From assembly GCA_037445635.1 (NCBI GenBank), contig JBBIKC010000005.1, positions 1-64,000 on the forward strand: a DNA stretch of 64,000 bases, read 5' to 3'. A program made the translations under genes and the position numbers. Below the pieces are notes generated by a model that saw nothing but the letters and a program-made list of their open reading frames with translations, searched no databases and was not told the DNA's origin. Positions 50,470 to 59,162 of this stretch are shown one piece after another (the first letter of the stretch is position 1; each line of letters opens with the position of its first letter). The DNA comes from JBFMCC01 sp037445635. GTDB taxonomy: Bacteria; Chloroflexota; Anaerolineae; Anaerolineales; Villigracilaceae.

Positions 50470-51125
50470 TTTTGGGCCGCGGCGCGGCGGACGATCAACA
50501 TCCCCGCGCCGCCCAGCAGGGCGACCGCCGCGAAGACCATCTGCCAGACGGTGAGAGCGGGCGTTTCGCGCGGGACTTCGGACTGGTCACCGTTACCGGT
50601 CTTGGGCGCGGCCTCCGAAGGGACCTCCATAACGCGGTCGCCGGGCGTGGGGGTGCCGGCCGGAGCGAGGTCGGCGGACGGTTCCGACGCGGGAGCCTCG
50701 GTCATCATCAATTCCATTTCGGGCGCGGCGGCGGCAGGCGGTTCGGTGGCGGCAGGTCCGCCGCCGCCCATGCCGTAGGCGCGTTCCGCGGCAGGCGCGG
50801 CCGCGCCGAAGCTCATGACTGGAATTCGATTGGCAATATACGAGAAAGCAAAAAGCAGGGCCGCGAACGCGGAGGCGAATCGAAGCACGGGATAGGCGCG
50901 CGGCAGGGGCGGGTTCTTTCCAACCATGCGCGGCGTGAGCGTGAAGTTGCGCGGCGCGCGCCGCCTGGGAAGGCGGCGGAGCAGACTGCGGGATTCGCGC
51001 ATCGCGTTCAGCGCGGCAGACAGGCCGGGGTCTGAGCGGAGGCGGGCTTCGAGCCGCGTCGAATCGGACGGGCTGAGTTGTCCGTCCAGATAGGAGGAGA
51101 GGAGTTCGACATCGCGGGCGTTCAT
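50451..51125 (-). CDS. Anti-sigma-like membrane protein
   Basis: 224 residues from the ATG at 51125, which overlaps the sigma stop (ATGA). The N-terminal SSYLDGQLSPSDSTRLEARLRSDPGL is the anti-sigma zinc-finger-like helical domain, but the zinc ligands H-x3-C-x2-C are missing. A membrane segment lies at about 82-100, a long Ala/Pro/Glu-rich outer region follows, and a second segment lies near 197-215. It probably sequesters the neighbouring sigma factor at the membrane. Confidence 0.8.
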   Translation of the reverse strand: MNARDVELLSSYLDGQLSPSDSTRLEARLRSDPGLSAALNAMRESRSLLRRLPRRRAPRNFTLTPRMVGKNPPLPRAYPVLRFASAFAALLFAFSYIANRIPVMSFGAAAPAAERAYGMGGGGPAATEPPAAAAPEMELMMTEAPASEPSADLAPAGTPTPGDRVMEVPSEAAPKTGNGDQSEVPRETPALTVWQMVFAAVALLGGAGMLIVRRAAAQKWLARK

Positions 51126-51730
51126 ATGCGGCTTTCCTCTTGCAGACGGAAGGCGGGAGGCAAAAGTTCCGCGAAGGCCTGCAGGCATTCGCGCAGGCGC
51201 AGGCGGGCGCGGGCGAGGCGGCTCTTGATAGTGCCGAGCGGGACCCGCACGGCCGCGGCGACTTCGGTGTAATCGAGGCCTTCGATGTCGGCCATCACGA
51301 CGACGGTGCGAAATTCGGTTGGGAGCGTGTCGAGGCAGTGCTGGATGGCATGTTCGAGTTCGTCGGCCTCGGCCTGTTGTTCGGGTCCCATGTGTGGATC
51401 GGCCAGCCAGCGCGGGGATTCGATCTCTTCACCGTCGCCGCTATCTGGTTCGAGGGGGACGGACGGGCGGCGTTTGATGCGGCGCAGTTCGTCGTAACAG
51501 GCATTGGTGACGGTGCGCAGGAGCCAGGCCTTGAACGACCCGCCGCGATAAGACGTAATACTGCGGAACGCGGAGAGGAACGCCTCCTGCGCGGCGTCCG
51601 CGGCCATGTCTTCGTCGCCGAGGATACGCAGGGCGGCGTTGAAGAGCGCGTCCTGATAATGCAGGACGAGAGTGTTGAAGGCGTCCAGGTCGCCGCGCTG
51701 GGCGGAGTGAATGAGTGCGGGTTCGTCCAT
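51122..51730 (-). CDS. ECF-type RNA polymerase sigma factor
   Basis: 202 residues from the ATG at 51730. Region 2 is LVLHYQDALFNAALRILGDEDMAADAAQEAFLSAFRS, of which ADAAQEAFL is the core; region 4 is LPTEFRTVVVMADIEGLDYTEVAAAVRVPLGTIKSRLARARLRL. Together with the following anti-sigma-like gene it forms a sigma/anti-sigma pair with overlapping stop and start. The stimulus is not known. Confidence 0.92.
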   Translation of the reverse strand: MDEPALIHSAQRGDLDAFNTLVLHYQDALFNAALRILGDEDMAADAAQEAFLSAFRSITSYRGGSFKAWLLRTVTNACYDELRRIKRRPSVPLEPDSGDGEEIESPRWLADPHMGPEQQAEADELEHAIQHCLDTLPTEFRTVVVMADIEGLDYTEVAAAVRVPLGTIKSRLARARLRLRECLQAFAELLPPAFRLQEESRI

Positions 51731-51944
51731 CGGGGGTATTTTATCACTGCGTGGGATGTTCAATCCAGTCCAAACGTTGGATATGCGTTGGGGGAAACTG
51801 CATATTGAATTTTGCATGGTTTTGTTGTATGGTATTCATGGCAATTGACCACACAAGGAGGCTGACAGGACATCCATACAAGCAAGATCGCTTTCCACGA
51901 TAAGACCTATCATTCAAGACAGCATTCTGCTGAAAGGAGCAACC

Positions 51945-52214
51945 ATGCCCGACATATCCAGTTTCAAGAAATTCGATGGGAGCGGTGTATGCGATGTCTG
52001 CAATTCTCCCATTGGCCCGAATCAGGCTTATCTCGTGCCCGTGGGCGTTTTCTACACCTCGCCGAAATACAAGATGTGGCTGCGGGGCAACCCCATCGGG
52101 CAGATGGCGATTGCCATGGCAGGCAGTGTTGACGCGTACCTGACCTTTCAAAGGTCCATGGACCCCACCGAGTACTCCGCGGTGTGTCCCAACTGCATCA
52201 ATCTGTTTACCTAA
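51945..52214 (+). CDS. Small protein with two CxxC pairs
   Basis: 89 residues; AAAGGAG precedes the ATG. CDVC (16-19) and CPNC near the C-terminus suggest a zinc ribbon or knuckle. The middle holds hydrophobic stretches. No family was recognised. It is transcribed alone and followed by a strong terminator. The gap 51731-51944 before it contains no gene. Confidence 0.7.
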   Translation: MPDISSFKKFDGSGVCDVCNSPIGPNQAYLVPVGVFYTSPKYKMWLRGNPIGQMAIAMAGSVDAYLTFQRSMDPTEYSAVCPNCINLFT

Positions 52215-52248
52215 AGCCAATACAGATTGATGCTGTTGCTGAATGAGA

Positions 52249-52285
52249 AATCCGCCAGGCATCAGCCTGGCGGATTCTGTTTTTT
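52249..52285 (+). terminator. Rho-independent terminator after the small CxxC gene
   Basis: AATCCGCCAGGC-ATCA-GCCTGGCGGATT followed by CTGTTTTTT. Confidence 0.95.
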
Positions 52286-52296
52286 GAAGAAGACAC

Positions 52297-52671
52297 TTAT
52301 GTTCGTTTTCCTACCCGCGCCCAAATCCCTCTCCAGGCCGTCATTCCTATCGCGTTGGTGAGTCCGAAAACGAGAACGAAAACGGGCTGGATATTTTCGC
52401 CGAGCAGGAAACCGCGCAAGAGGGCCGCGAACGGCGCGGCGAAGAGCATCGCCAGCGCGGGCCGCCAAAGCTGTTTGGAATCGGAGGTGATCTGCGGTTG
52501 AAATAGTCCCAGCCACGGAGCAAGCAGGAACCAACCCGCGAGGAGCGGAAAGAATGCCGCGGCCATGCGCGGCAGGAAGGAAATGTCCGTCTCTCCGTGA
52601 GAGGCGAAGCCGATCACTGTGACGACGGCAATAGCAAGAATATCGCCGGGAATGAGAAAGTTAAGTTTCAT
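52297..52671 (-). CDS. DUF3054 membrane protein
   Basis: 124 residues from the ATG at 52671. Four hydrophobic segments; the GDILAIAVVTVIGFASHGE start and FFPLLAGWFLLAPWLGLF match DUF3054, a family of unknown function. The next gene on this strand is lysS, 84 bases upstream. Confidence 0.8.
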   Translation of the reverse strand: MKLNFLIPGDILAIAVVTVIGFASHGETDISFLPRMAAAFFPLLAGWFLLAPWLGLFQPQITSDSKQLWRPALAMLFAAPFAALLRGFLLGENIQPVFVLVFGLTNAIGMTAWRGIWARVGKRT

Positions 52672-52755
52672 GCCACATGCGTAGAAGCAACTCAAACTGT
52701 AAAGGGCGCGAGGTCCTGAAAGAATCCCCGCGCTCTTCGTTTCTTCGCGGTTATA

Positions 52756-54288
52756 TTATTCCTCACCGCCAAACTCTTCCTTCCGCAAGGCGGGGAATAA
52801 CAACACCTCGCGAATGGAATGCTTGTCTGTCAACAGCATGACCAGGCGGTCCACGCCCATGCCGAAGCCGCCGCTGGGCGGCATGCCGTAACGCATGGCA
52901 CGCAGGTAGTCCTCATCGAGAGGGTGCTTTTCCGCGTCGTCGGCGGCATAGTCGCGGGCCATTTCGATGAAGCGCTGTTCCTGGTCGAGCGGATCGTTCA
53001 ACTCGGTGAAGGCATTGCACAACTCGAAGCCAGCCGCGTAGCCCTCGAATCGTTCGACCGTCAGCGGGTCATCGGGCCTGGACTTGGCCAGCGGCGAGAT
53101 GTCGCGCGGATAATCGTAGAGGAAGGTCGGTTGGATCAGGGTCGGCTCGAGGAATTCGCTCAGCAGGAAATCAATCAACTTGCCGCGCGTCGCCTTCGGG
53201 TCGGGCGATTTATCTTTGTGCTTCTTGATAATTGCCTTGAACAGCGACTCGGCGGTTCTGTGCTCGGCGATGTCAATGCCGCTGGTCTGGAGGATGCCCT
53301 GACGCATTTCCAGGCGCGGCCAGGGAGGCGTGAAGTCAATCTCGTGCTCACCGTATTTGACCTTCATCGAGCCGTTGACCTGCCGAGCCACGAACGAGAC
53401 CATCTGCTCGGTCAATTCCATGACCTGCAAATAGTCCGCGTAGGCCCAGTAGAATTCCAACTGTGTAAATTCGGGATTGTGCTTGAACGACACACCCTCG
53501 TTGCGGAAGTCGCGGCCGATCTCGTAGACCTTTTCGAGATTGCCAACCAGCAGACGTTTGAGATATAACTCAAACGAGATGCGCAGGTACATATCCTGAT
53601 CAAGTTCGTTGTGATGCGTGACAAACGGACGCGCCGCCGCGCCGCCGTACAGCGGCTGAAGGATGGGAGTCTCCACCTCGAGAAAACCTTTGCCGTCCAA
53701 AAACTCGCGCAGGGCCTTGAGAACCGCGGCGCGCTTGCGGAAGGTCTCGCGCACTTCGGGGTTGACCGCCAGATCCGCGTAACGCTGGCGGGCGCGCAGT
53801 TCTGGGTCTTCAAGCGCGGCGTAACGGACGACGGTGCCGTCCTCCTGCGTGACATCCTTGTCGGCGGGCAGGGGGCTGACGGATTTGGCAAGCAGTTTGA
53901 AGTCGTGAACGAGAAGCGTAATCTCGCCCGACTTCGTCCGCATCATCACGCCCGCCGCCTGGATGAAGTCGCCGATATCGAACATCTTGTTGAAGAAATC
54001 CACGCGATTCTGCCCCACCTCGTTGACGCGGAGGAACAACTGGATTTTGCCGTAGCCGTCTTCGATGTGGGCGAAGGTCAACTTGCCCATCGGCCGCGTG
54101 GCGCGGATGCGTCCCGCGAGAGTCGCTCTGACCTCGCGGTTTTCTTTTTCGGCGGCCTCGAAGTCGGCAACCGCCTGCGCGGACGTGTGCGTCCGTTCTG
54201 CGCGGGTAGGATACGGCTCCACACCCTCGGCTTTTAATTCTTCGATCTTCTGCAAACGGATTTTTTCGAGTGAGGAATAGTCAGCCAT
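52756..54288 (-). CDS. lysS: Lysine--tRNA ligase (class II)
   Basis: 510 residues from the ATG at 54288, eight bases after AAGG. OB-fold anticodon domain in residues 50-150 (VRATLAGRIRATRPMGKLTFAHIEDG). Class II core motif 1 FLEVETPILQP, motif 2 GRDFRNEGVSFKHNPEFTQLE, and motif 3 GGFGMGVDRLVMLL. It charges tRNA-Lys. It is upstream of the DUF3054 gene on the same strand. Confidence 0.96.
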   Translation of the reverse strand: MADYSSLEKIRLQKIEELKAEGVEPYPTRAERTHTSAQAVADFEAAEKENREVRATLAGRIRATRPMGKLTFAHIEDGYGKIQLFLRVNEVGQNRVDFFNKMFDIGDFIQAAGVMMRTKSGEITLLVHDFKLLAKSVSPLPADKDVTQEDGTVVRYAALEDPELRARQRYADLAVNPEVRETFRKRAAVLKALREFLDGKGFLEVETPILQPLYGGAAARPFVTHHNELDQDMYLRISFELYLKRLLVGNLEKVYEIGRDFRNEGVSFKHNPEFTQLEFYWAYADYLQVMELTEQMVSFVARQVNGSMKVKYGEHEIDFTPPWPRLEMRQGILQTSGIDIAEHRTAESLFKAIIKKHKDKSPDPKATRGKLIDFLLSEFLEPTLIQPTFLYDYPRDISPLAKSRPDDPLTVERFEGYAAGFELCNAFTELNDPLDQEQRFIEMARDYAADDAEKHPLDEDYLRAMRYGMPPSGGFGMGVDRLVMLLTDKHSIREVLLFPALRKEEFGGEE

Positions 54289-54294
54289 GAGCAC

Positions 54295-54448
54295 AACCTT
54301 TTGATGCCTATTTTACACGACCCTTCCCCGGTCCTCCCCCATTTTCGCCTGAAGCGGCGTAAATGAGGGAGAGTGCCAAAGGCGGGTGGGGGCAAAAAAG
54401 CCCCGCGCAACGCGTTGCGCGGGGCGACGAATTTTCGCGGCCCCTGTT
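54295..54448. other. Gap between lysS and greA
   Basis: Contains an imperfect hairpin (CTCCCCCATTTTCGCC / GCGGCGTAAATGAGGGAG near 54334-54372) and the greA terminator. No gene was seen. Confidence 0.5.
54394..54425 (-). terminator. Rho-independent terminator of greA
   Basis: GCCCCGCGCAA-CGCG-TTGCGCGGGGC with a T6 on the minus strand. Confidence 0.95.
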
Positions 54449-54916
54449 CTACTTCACCTTGATGATCTTGACCTTGAACGAGCCACCCGGCGCCTCCACA
54501 TGAAGGACATCGCCGGCGCGGTGGCCGAGGATGGCTTTGCCGATGGGCGACTCGTTCGAAATCTTGCCCTCGCGCGGGTTGGCCTCCGCCGCGCCGACGA
54601 TAGTATAGGTCTCGGCCGGGGAGCCTTCCTCCTCGATGGTCACGGTCGAACCGACCTGGATGATTCCCGCCTTGCCCTTCTCATTTTCCTCGATCAAACG
54701 CGCCGAAGCCAGGAGCACTTCCAGTTCCTGAATGCGTCCTTCCACGAAGGCCTGTTCGTTCTTGGCTGCTTCGTATTCCGCGTTTTCGATCAGTTCGCCG
54801 CCTTCCATCGCCTCGTGCAGGCGCTCGGCGACTTCCTGACGCTTGGCGGTGCGCAGGTAATCCAGTTCTTCCTGTAATTTCTGGAAACCTTCCTTGGTCA
54901 GGAATGTAGTTGGCAT
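54449..54916 (-). CDS. greA: Transcription elongation factor GreA
   Basis: 155 residues; AGGAAAGAG precedes the ATG. The N-terminal coiled coil is typical (FLTKEGFQKLQEELDYL, ENAEYEAAKNEQAFVEGRI with the acidic tip), followed by the FKBP-like C-terminal domain (GSTVTIEE, ISNESPIGKAILGHRAGD). It stimulates cleavage of backtracked RNA in RNA polymerase. Confidence 0.96.
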   Translation of the reverse strand: MPTTFLTKEGFQKLQEELDYLRTAKRQEVAERLHEAMEGGELIENAEYEAAKNEQAFVEGRIQELEVLLASARLIEENEKGKAGIIQVGSTVTIEEEGSPAETYTIVGAAEANPREGKISNESPIGKAILGHRAGDVLHVEAPGGSFKVKIIKVK

Positions 54917-55027
54917 GGCTCTTTCCTAAGAATAGAATTTTGCATCTCCGTCCAGAGATGCAATCGCCCTTCCCGTATGATGGTTCTTCCAAAAGCGCGC
55001 ATACTATATCACGATTTCAAGCGTAAA

Positions 55028-55771
55028 TCAAGGACGATTGGCTTGCCCGCTTTCCCAGAGACAAATGCCGCCCGGCCCGGCCCAATAGCCGCGCAGGGCG
55101 GCCCGCATGGCCGCATCATCGTCGAACAGGCTGCCCAGTTGCGAGGCATAGGCCGCGGTCCCCTCCTGCCAGGCTCTCAATCCCTCCTCCGAGACAGGCC
55201 GGACGTTCGGCCCGAGTCCCGCGGATTTCCCCGCCAGCTGCCCCCGATAGTTCATCAGGTAAGGAATATCGGCATAATATAACAGCGGATGCTTCAACCC
55301 TTCGACCGCGGCGCGCGTAATGACATGATCCACATGACCGCCGATGCTCAACGGGCAGACGAGCACGTCGTCTCGTTGCAGGACCCGGGCCAGGGCCGCC
55401 GTTATTTGGGCCGGGTACCCCGCCTCGGCCGCATGGACCGGCACAAAGACATCCGCCGGGTAGAGCGCCTCCCCGTCCGCCCCGCGGCGGTAGATGCAGT
55501 CCAGGAAGTCGAAATGTACGGCCTTCGCCCCGACCACCTCGGCCGCGCGCAGGTCTTCGGCGCGGCGCAGGCGGATGGCCTCCCCGGCGGAGGAAAATCT
55601 CCACTGGATATGCAGGGCTTGCGCGAAGGGCGTCAGGCCGCCCTCGGGAGGGAATCCACACATCAGGGTCCAGATTTCGACCGGGATGCCTTCCCGCGCC
55701 TGATCGTAAATCAGTCCGCCGGCCGAAAGAACGGCGTCGTCGAGATGAGGTGAAATGTATATCCAGCGCAT
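55028..55771 (-). CDS. PIG-L/LmbE-type deacetylase
   Basis: 247 residues. The zinc motif is ISPHLDDAVLSAGG (His, Asp, Asp), and the second His pair is in GGHVDHVITR. Such enzymes remove acetyl groups from N-acetylglucosamine-containing glycolipids or thiol precursors. No biosynthetic neighbours identify the substrate. Confidence 0.92.
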   Translation of the reverse strand: MRWIYISPHLDDAVLSAGGLIYDQAREGIPVEIWTLMCGFPPEGGLTPFAQALHIQWRFSSAGEAIRLRRAEDLRAAEVVGAKAVHFDFLDCIYRRGADGEALYPADVFVPVHAAEAGYPAQITAALARVLQRDDVLVCPLSIGGHVDHVITRAAVEGLKHPLLYYADIPYLMNYRGQLAGKSAGLGPNVRPVSEEGLRAWQEGTAAYASQLGSLFDDDAAMRAALRGYWAGPGGICLWESGQANRP

Positions 55772-55832
55772 GGGGCAATTATACGGTTGTATTCGCGGCG
55801 CATTTGTTATACACTAGGGGCAGGATTCGCCG

Positions 55833-56186
55833 ATGGAAGACCGCCGTAAACTGGAACGCAAATACCTCTTGATGTATTCGCGCGTCTACGACGTGAAAAG
55901 CGGAAAACTGCTGGGCTACCTGGCCGACCTCAGTCCCGGCGGGGCCATGATCATCGGAGACGATGCACTTCCGGAGGACGCTGCCTTCGAACTGCAACTC
56001 GACCTGCCGGAGTATCCGCACTTCCCGCTCAAGCTTTTGAAATTGAACGCCCGCGTGGCTCACTGCGAGCCAGACCTCGATCCGCGTTTTCACGACATCG
56101 GTTTTGAATTTCAGGGCGTGAAACCAGAGCAGGTGAAAGTCATCGAACAGATGATGGAAGCCTACGAATTCCGCAGAAGGCAATAA
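55833..56186 (+). CDS. PilZ domain protein
   Basis: 117 residues. The cyclic-di-GMP-binding motifs are RRKLER (RxxxR) at residues 4-9 and DLSPGGAMI (D/NxSxxG) at about 32-40. It is a stand-alone receptor candidate. Its downstream process is not visible. A -10-like TATACA lies shortly before the start. Confidence 0.88.
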   Translation: MEDRRKLERKYLLMYSRVYDVKSGKLLGYLADLSPGGAMIIGDDALPEDAAFELQLDLPEYPHFPLKLLKLNARVAHCEPDLDPRFHDIGFEFQGVKPEQVKVIEQMMEAYEFRRRQ

Positions 56187-56208
56187 AAACCCGCCGCAAT
56201 GGGCGGGT
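56184..56208 (-). terminator. Terminator of tRNA-Met (minus strand)
   Basis: ACCCGCC / GGCGGGT hairpin followed on the minus strand by TTTTATT; it overlaps the last bases of the PilZ gene. Confidence 0.8.
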
Positions 56209-56211
56209 GTG

Positions 56212-56283
56212 TGCCGAGGGCGAGATTTGAACTCGCGACCAAGGGCTTATGAGTCCCCTGCTCTACCGCTGAGCTACCTCGGC
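56212..56283 (-). tRNA. tRNA-Met (CAT), elongator type
   Basis: Acceptor stem GCCGAGG/CCTCGGC, discriminator A at 56212. Anticodon loop CTCATAA gives CAT. The first base pair is G-C, unlike initiators, and the T arm GCGAGTTCAAATCTCGC is intact. A lysidine-modified tRNA-Ile2 cannot be excluded from sequence alone. Confidence 0.92.
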
Positions 56284-56327
56284 GAGGCGGGCAAATGTTA
56301 CTACGCTCCGATTTATTTGTCAACAAA

Positions 56328-56645
56328 TCACCTCCCGAACAGTTGCAAAGCAACCAGAACGGCCATCCCAACCAGGATGGTGAGGAGCGTGCTCTTCGTC
56401 CGCCAGGCGACCAGCACCGCTGCCAGCGCGGCCAGCAGGCGCGCGTTGTCAAGCGAGAGATCGGGACGGTCCGATTGCATCAGCACTTCGGGAAATACAA
56501 TGGCCGTCAACACCGCGGGCGGGACGAAGCGCAGGGCGCGGCGCAGGATTGCAGGAATTTCGATCCGCCCGAACAGATAGATCAACGAATAGCGGATACC
56601 GTAAGTGATCAACCCGCCCAGGATCATCACCGGCCAGATGTTCAT
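56328..56645 (-). CDS. azlD: AzlD-type branched-chain amino acid exporter subunit
   Basis: 105 residues, three or four membrane segments. YGIRYSLIYLFGR, VPPAVLTAIVFPEVL and a WRTKSTLLTILVGM end match AzlD. It overlaps azlC by four bases. AzlCD exports branched-chain amino acids or analogues. Confidence 0.9.
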   Translation of the reverse strand: MNIWPVMILGGLITYGIRYSLIYLFGRIEIPAILRRALRFVPPAVLTAIVFPEVLMQSDRPDLSLDNARLLAALAAVLVAWRTKSTLLTILVGMAVLVALQLFGR

Positions 56646-57325
56646 TTGCGCCCCTCCAGCCAGGTACCGAGGGCGATTCCCACAAGGGCGGCCAGGATCA
56701 GGCCAAGTTTATACGGAAGGCCGTATGCAAGAATCGCCATCGCGCCAGCCGAGAGCGCGGCAACGATGGCGGGACGGTCTTTCAGGACGGGCACGACGAT
56801 GGCAATGAACGTCAGGGGCAGGGCAAAATCGAGCGGCCAGGAGGCGGGGATGGCCGCGCCAAGGAAAACGCCCGCGGCAGTGCTGATCTGCCAGGTGGTC
56901 CAGAGCGCGAGGCCCGCGCCGAAGAAGTACCAGTGACCGGCCGCCGCGCCGCCCGCTTTCTCGTAGTGCAGAACGGCAACTGCATACGCCTCGTCCGTCA
57001 GCAGGTACGCAAGCAGGGACTTCCAGCGATGAGACAGATGTTTCAGGTGGGGCGCGAGCGAGGCGCTGTACAGCATGTGCCGCAGGTTGACCACTGCAAT
57101 GGTCAAAACGATGACCAGCCCGGGCGCCGCGTCGCGGATCAGTTGTGCGGCCACGAATTGCGCCGACCCCGCGAACACGATGGCCGACATAGCCTGGGCG
57201 GCCGGCACAGTCAGGCCGGCATCAAGCGCCAGCGCTCCATAGATCATGCCGAAAGGGAAAACGGCTGTCAGAAGGGGGAGTTCGGCGCGAACGCCCGCCC
57301 AAAAAGAGGAAGTATCGGTTTTCAT
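56642..57325 (-). CDS. azlC: AzlC-type branched-chain amino acid exporter subunit
   Basis: 227 residues from the ATG at 57325. Starts FWAGVRAELPLLTAVFPFGMIYG and has QAMSAIVFAGSAQFVA and LRHMLYSASLAP. About six membrane segments. Forms a two-subunit transporter with AzlD. A longer open frame up to 57505 exists but its sequence has no AzlC similarity. Confidence 0.92.
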   Translation of the reverse strand: MKTDTSSFWAGVRAELPLLTAVFPFGMIYGALALDAGLTVPAAQAMSAIVFAGSAQFVAAQLIRDAAPGLVIVLTIAVVNLRHMLYSASLAPHLKHLSHRWKSLLAYLLTDEAYAVAVLHYEKAGGAAAGHWYFFGAGLALWTTWQISTAAGVFLGAAIPASWPLDFALPLTFIAIVVPVLKDRPAIVAALSAGAMAILAYGLPYKLGLILAALVGIALGTWLEGRK

Positions 57326-57627
57326 GAAGAAGTAATCGGGACTCTCGCAGCGTGATTTGGAACGTTGTAGCTGGCACTGTGAACGAAGGAAGCCAGCCGG
57401 GAGGGCAATTGCCATAAGTTTAACCGAAAAAGTGACCGAGCGTTGCTCCTCACACCTGGGGCACCGCGACGGTGCAAATCCGCGGCTGGACAACGACTGG
57501 GTCAATTTTGCGTGCGGGGCCGCGGGGGCAGGTGGCAGCCTTGACAGGCGCGCTATAATTTTAATGGGAATTAGTCTTTGGCCATCTAAACGCTAGTTGG
57601 GCATTTTTATGATGAGAAGATCACAAA
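57326..57627. other. Gap between azlC and the accessory island
   Basis: No convincing gene. An extended minus frame to 57505 carries no recognised motif. The + strand has TTGACA (57541) and TATAAT (57554) too close together to form a normal promoter. Base composition shifts to lower GC after about 57590. Confidence 0.5.
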
Positions 57628-57987
57628 ATGGAATTACTTGAGACATTCGAATCTCTGACACCTGCTCAAATACGGGCTTACATATCCTCTCAGCAAGAAG
57701 AGACGCTTCAATTAGAATTTAAAACCGTTTCTTCCTCTGATATGTCGAGTCGGGACGACAAACGAAATTTTGCGGTCGCTTTGTCAGGTTTTGCGAATTC
57801 AGCAGGCGGTTTGATTATTTGGGAAATGAGTGCGAAAAGGAATTCCGACGGAATAGATTATGCAGTCTCAGCATCCGAAATTCCTTCTGTTGCCTTATTT
57901 AAATCGCGCCTAGTCGAATTAACAGGTGACGCGGCGAGTCCGCGCATTGATGGACATAAAGGAATCAACACGTCAAATTCCCTTTGA
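57628..57987 (+). pseudogene. AlbA_2/Schlafen-type ATP-binding domain fragment
   Basis: 119 codons. The sequence EETLQLEFKTVSSSD, ALSGFANSAGGLIIW and the end AASPRID match the N-terminal part of AlbA_2 (Schlafen-like) domains, which are usually followed by a winged-helix region and longer proteins. Here the frame ends abruptly after the domain core with unrelated sequence (KGINTSNSL). It is probably a truncated gene. Confidence 0.65.
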
Positions 57988-58047
57988 GATCGAAGTACAA
58001 ATCTCTGGTTAGATCGGACCGAGAACCCAGTTTCATAAATGCCATAC

Positions 58048-58077
58048 AAACTGCCTAGCATCGCTGGGCAGTTTTGT
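58048..58077 (+). terminator. Terminator before the LexA-box gene
   Basis: AAACTGCC / GGCAGTTT stem followed by TGTTG; it isolates the promoter at 58083. Confidence 0.65.
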
Positions 58078-58082
58078 TGCCC

Positions 58083-58111
58083 TTGACCTAGAACATGTGT
58101 TCTGTTATAGT
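58083..58111 (+). promoter_or_regulatory. Promoter with LexA/DinR-like operator in the spacer
   Basis: TTGACC (58083-58088), 17 bases, TATAGT (58106-58111). The spacer contains TAGAACATGTGTTCTG, which includes GAAC-N4-GTTC at 58091-58102. The next ATG (58118) is six bases after the -10 box, so the mRNA is probably leaderless. Confidence 0.8.
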
Positions 58112-58117
58112 TCAGAC

Positions 58118-58537
58118 ATGTCTCTCTGGCAACGGTTAAGACGCTGGCGGACAGACTTACAGCAAAAGAAACGATACCATAGCATCCTGGGTGACCTGCC
58201 TAACCTTACTCTAACTACCTCAAACACCCAAGAGAACCAAAACCTTGACACCCCTCCCGATTCTCTGGCTGTTGGTCTTCCCTACGATTCCCAAGTAGAT
58301 GTTCTCGATCGGTGGTGGATTTTGCTCTCTCCACGAGAGCAGGATGTTACCGCGTTAACATGCCTTAGATATACCAATTCCCAAATCGCTGGCCGTTTGG
58401 GTTTATCTGTGGAGACAGTCAGAACCTATATCGAAAAGGTTTTGAATAAACTTGGACTCCAAAGCAAAGCCGATTTACGAGTGTTCTTTGCAACCTGGGA
58501 TTTTAGCGCGTGGGAGAGAAGGAAGACCCATCGCTAG
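58118..58537 (+). CDS. LuxR/GerE-type HTH protein under a LexA-like operator
   Basis: 139 residues from the ATG at 58118; an earlier in-frame ATG lies inside the operator and is rejected. Residues 1-60 are basic then disordered. The GerE HTH is at about 72-130: LSPREQDVTALTCLRYTNSQIAGRL and ETVRTYIEKVLNKLGL. It probably activates or represses genes of the module. The terminator at 58599 separates it from the next operon, which may therefore have its own promoter or read-through. Confidence 0.85.
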   Translation: MSLWQRLRRWRTDLQQKKRYHSILGDLPNLTLTTSNTQENQNLDTPPDSLAVGLPYDSQVDVLDRWWILLSPREQDVTALTCLRYTNSQIAGRLGLSVETVRTYIEKVLNKLGLQSKADLRVFFATWDFSAWERRKTHR

Positions 58538-58598
58538 GGCAGGCCTCACTGCACGCCGCCATATCTGCTTCCCCCTAATGTGTTCCCCCATGAATGTT

Positions 58599-58618
58599 CC
58601 CCTCAATAGGGGTTTTTT
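58599..58618 (+). terminator. Rho-independent terminator after the HTH gene
   Basis: CCCC-TCAATA-GGGG followed by T6. Confidence 0.7.
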
Positions 58619-58646
58619 ATTTTGAGACTTCAGTTAACTTGGGGAC

Positions 58647-59162
58647 ATGAACAATTTATTAGGCTTACGCCCCACACAGTGGAATTTAATCATCGCGCCA
58701 CCACAGAAGCAATTGTTGATCGCAATTGCTCACTTGGCATATACCACTGAATTAATGGTACTGGATTGCGGCAGACGATTCGATTCAACCGTTGTAGCAC
58801 GCGCCGCCCGTGGACGACAAGAAATCATTGACCGTGTCAAAATTCAACGGGCTTTCACCTGTTTTGAAGCCGTAAAATTGATCGAGCAATTGCCAAGCGG
58901 GAAAACGCCGATCCTCATTCTCGATTTTCTGTCCACGTTTCACGATGAGAACATAAAGCCACAAAGCCGCAAGTTTTTACTTGAAACTTCGATCAGCCAC
59001 TTTCAAAGGTTAAGTCGCAGGGCAGGATTGGTGGTTAGTGTGTATTTGCCGCCCGCTTTCCCCGATTCGATCTACCTATTTGAACGCCTGCGAGCCGCCG
59101 CGCCACAGGTATCAAAATATGAATTGGCAGCGAAATCTTCCGCACAGTTGAGTTTGCTCTAA
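58647..59162 (+). CDS. RecA/Rad51-like protein with degenerate Walker A (ImuA-like position)
   Basis: 171 residues. The order of elements follows the RecA/Rad51 core: a nucleotide-loop position reading IIAPPQKQLL (no GKT), then VLDCGRRFDSTVVARAARGR, then RVKIQRAFTCFEAVKLI, then the Walker B-like strand PILILDFLSTFHDE, and LVVSVYLPP. Lack of the P-loop means it probably does not hydrolyse ATP normally. ImuA of mutasome cassettes is also a RecA relative. It overlaps the next gene at its stop, and the polymerase follows, which suggests a joint complex. Confidence 0.65.
   Translation: MNNLLGLRPTQWNLIIAPPQKQLLIAIAHLAYTTELMVLDCGRRFDSTVVARAARGRQEIIDRVKIQRAFTCFEAVKLIEQLPSGKTPILILDFLSTFHDENIKPQSRKFLLETSISHFQRLSRRAGLVVSVYLPPAFPDSIYLFERLRAAAPQVSKYELAAKSSAQLSLL

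Noticed and set aside
56212..56283. CAT-anticodon tRNA as initiator tRNA-fMet.
   Set aside because: The first acceptor pair is G-C and the anticodon stem lacks the three G-C pairs of initiators; elongator Met is preferred, with tRNA-Ile2 not excluded.
57470..57505. CGGTGCAAATCCG followed by GCTG on the + strand, resembling part of a cobalamin riboswitch core.
   Set aside because: No B12 box or other required elements follow in order, and no B12-related gene is downstream; treated as chance similarity.
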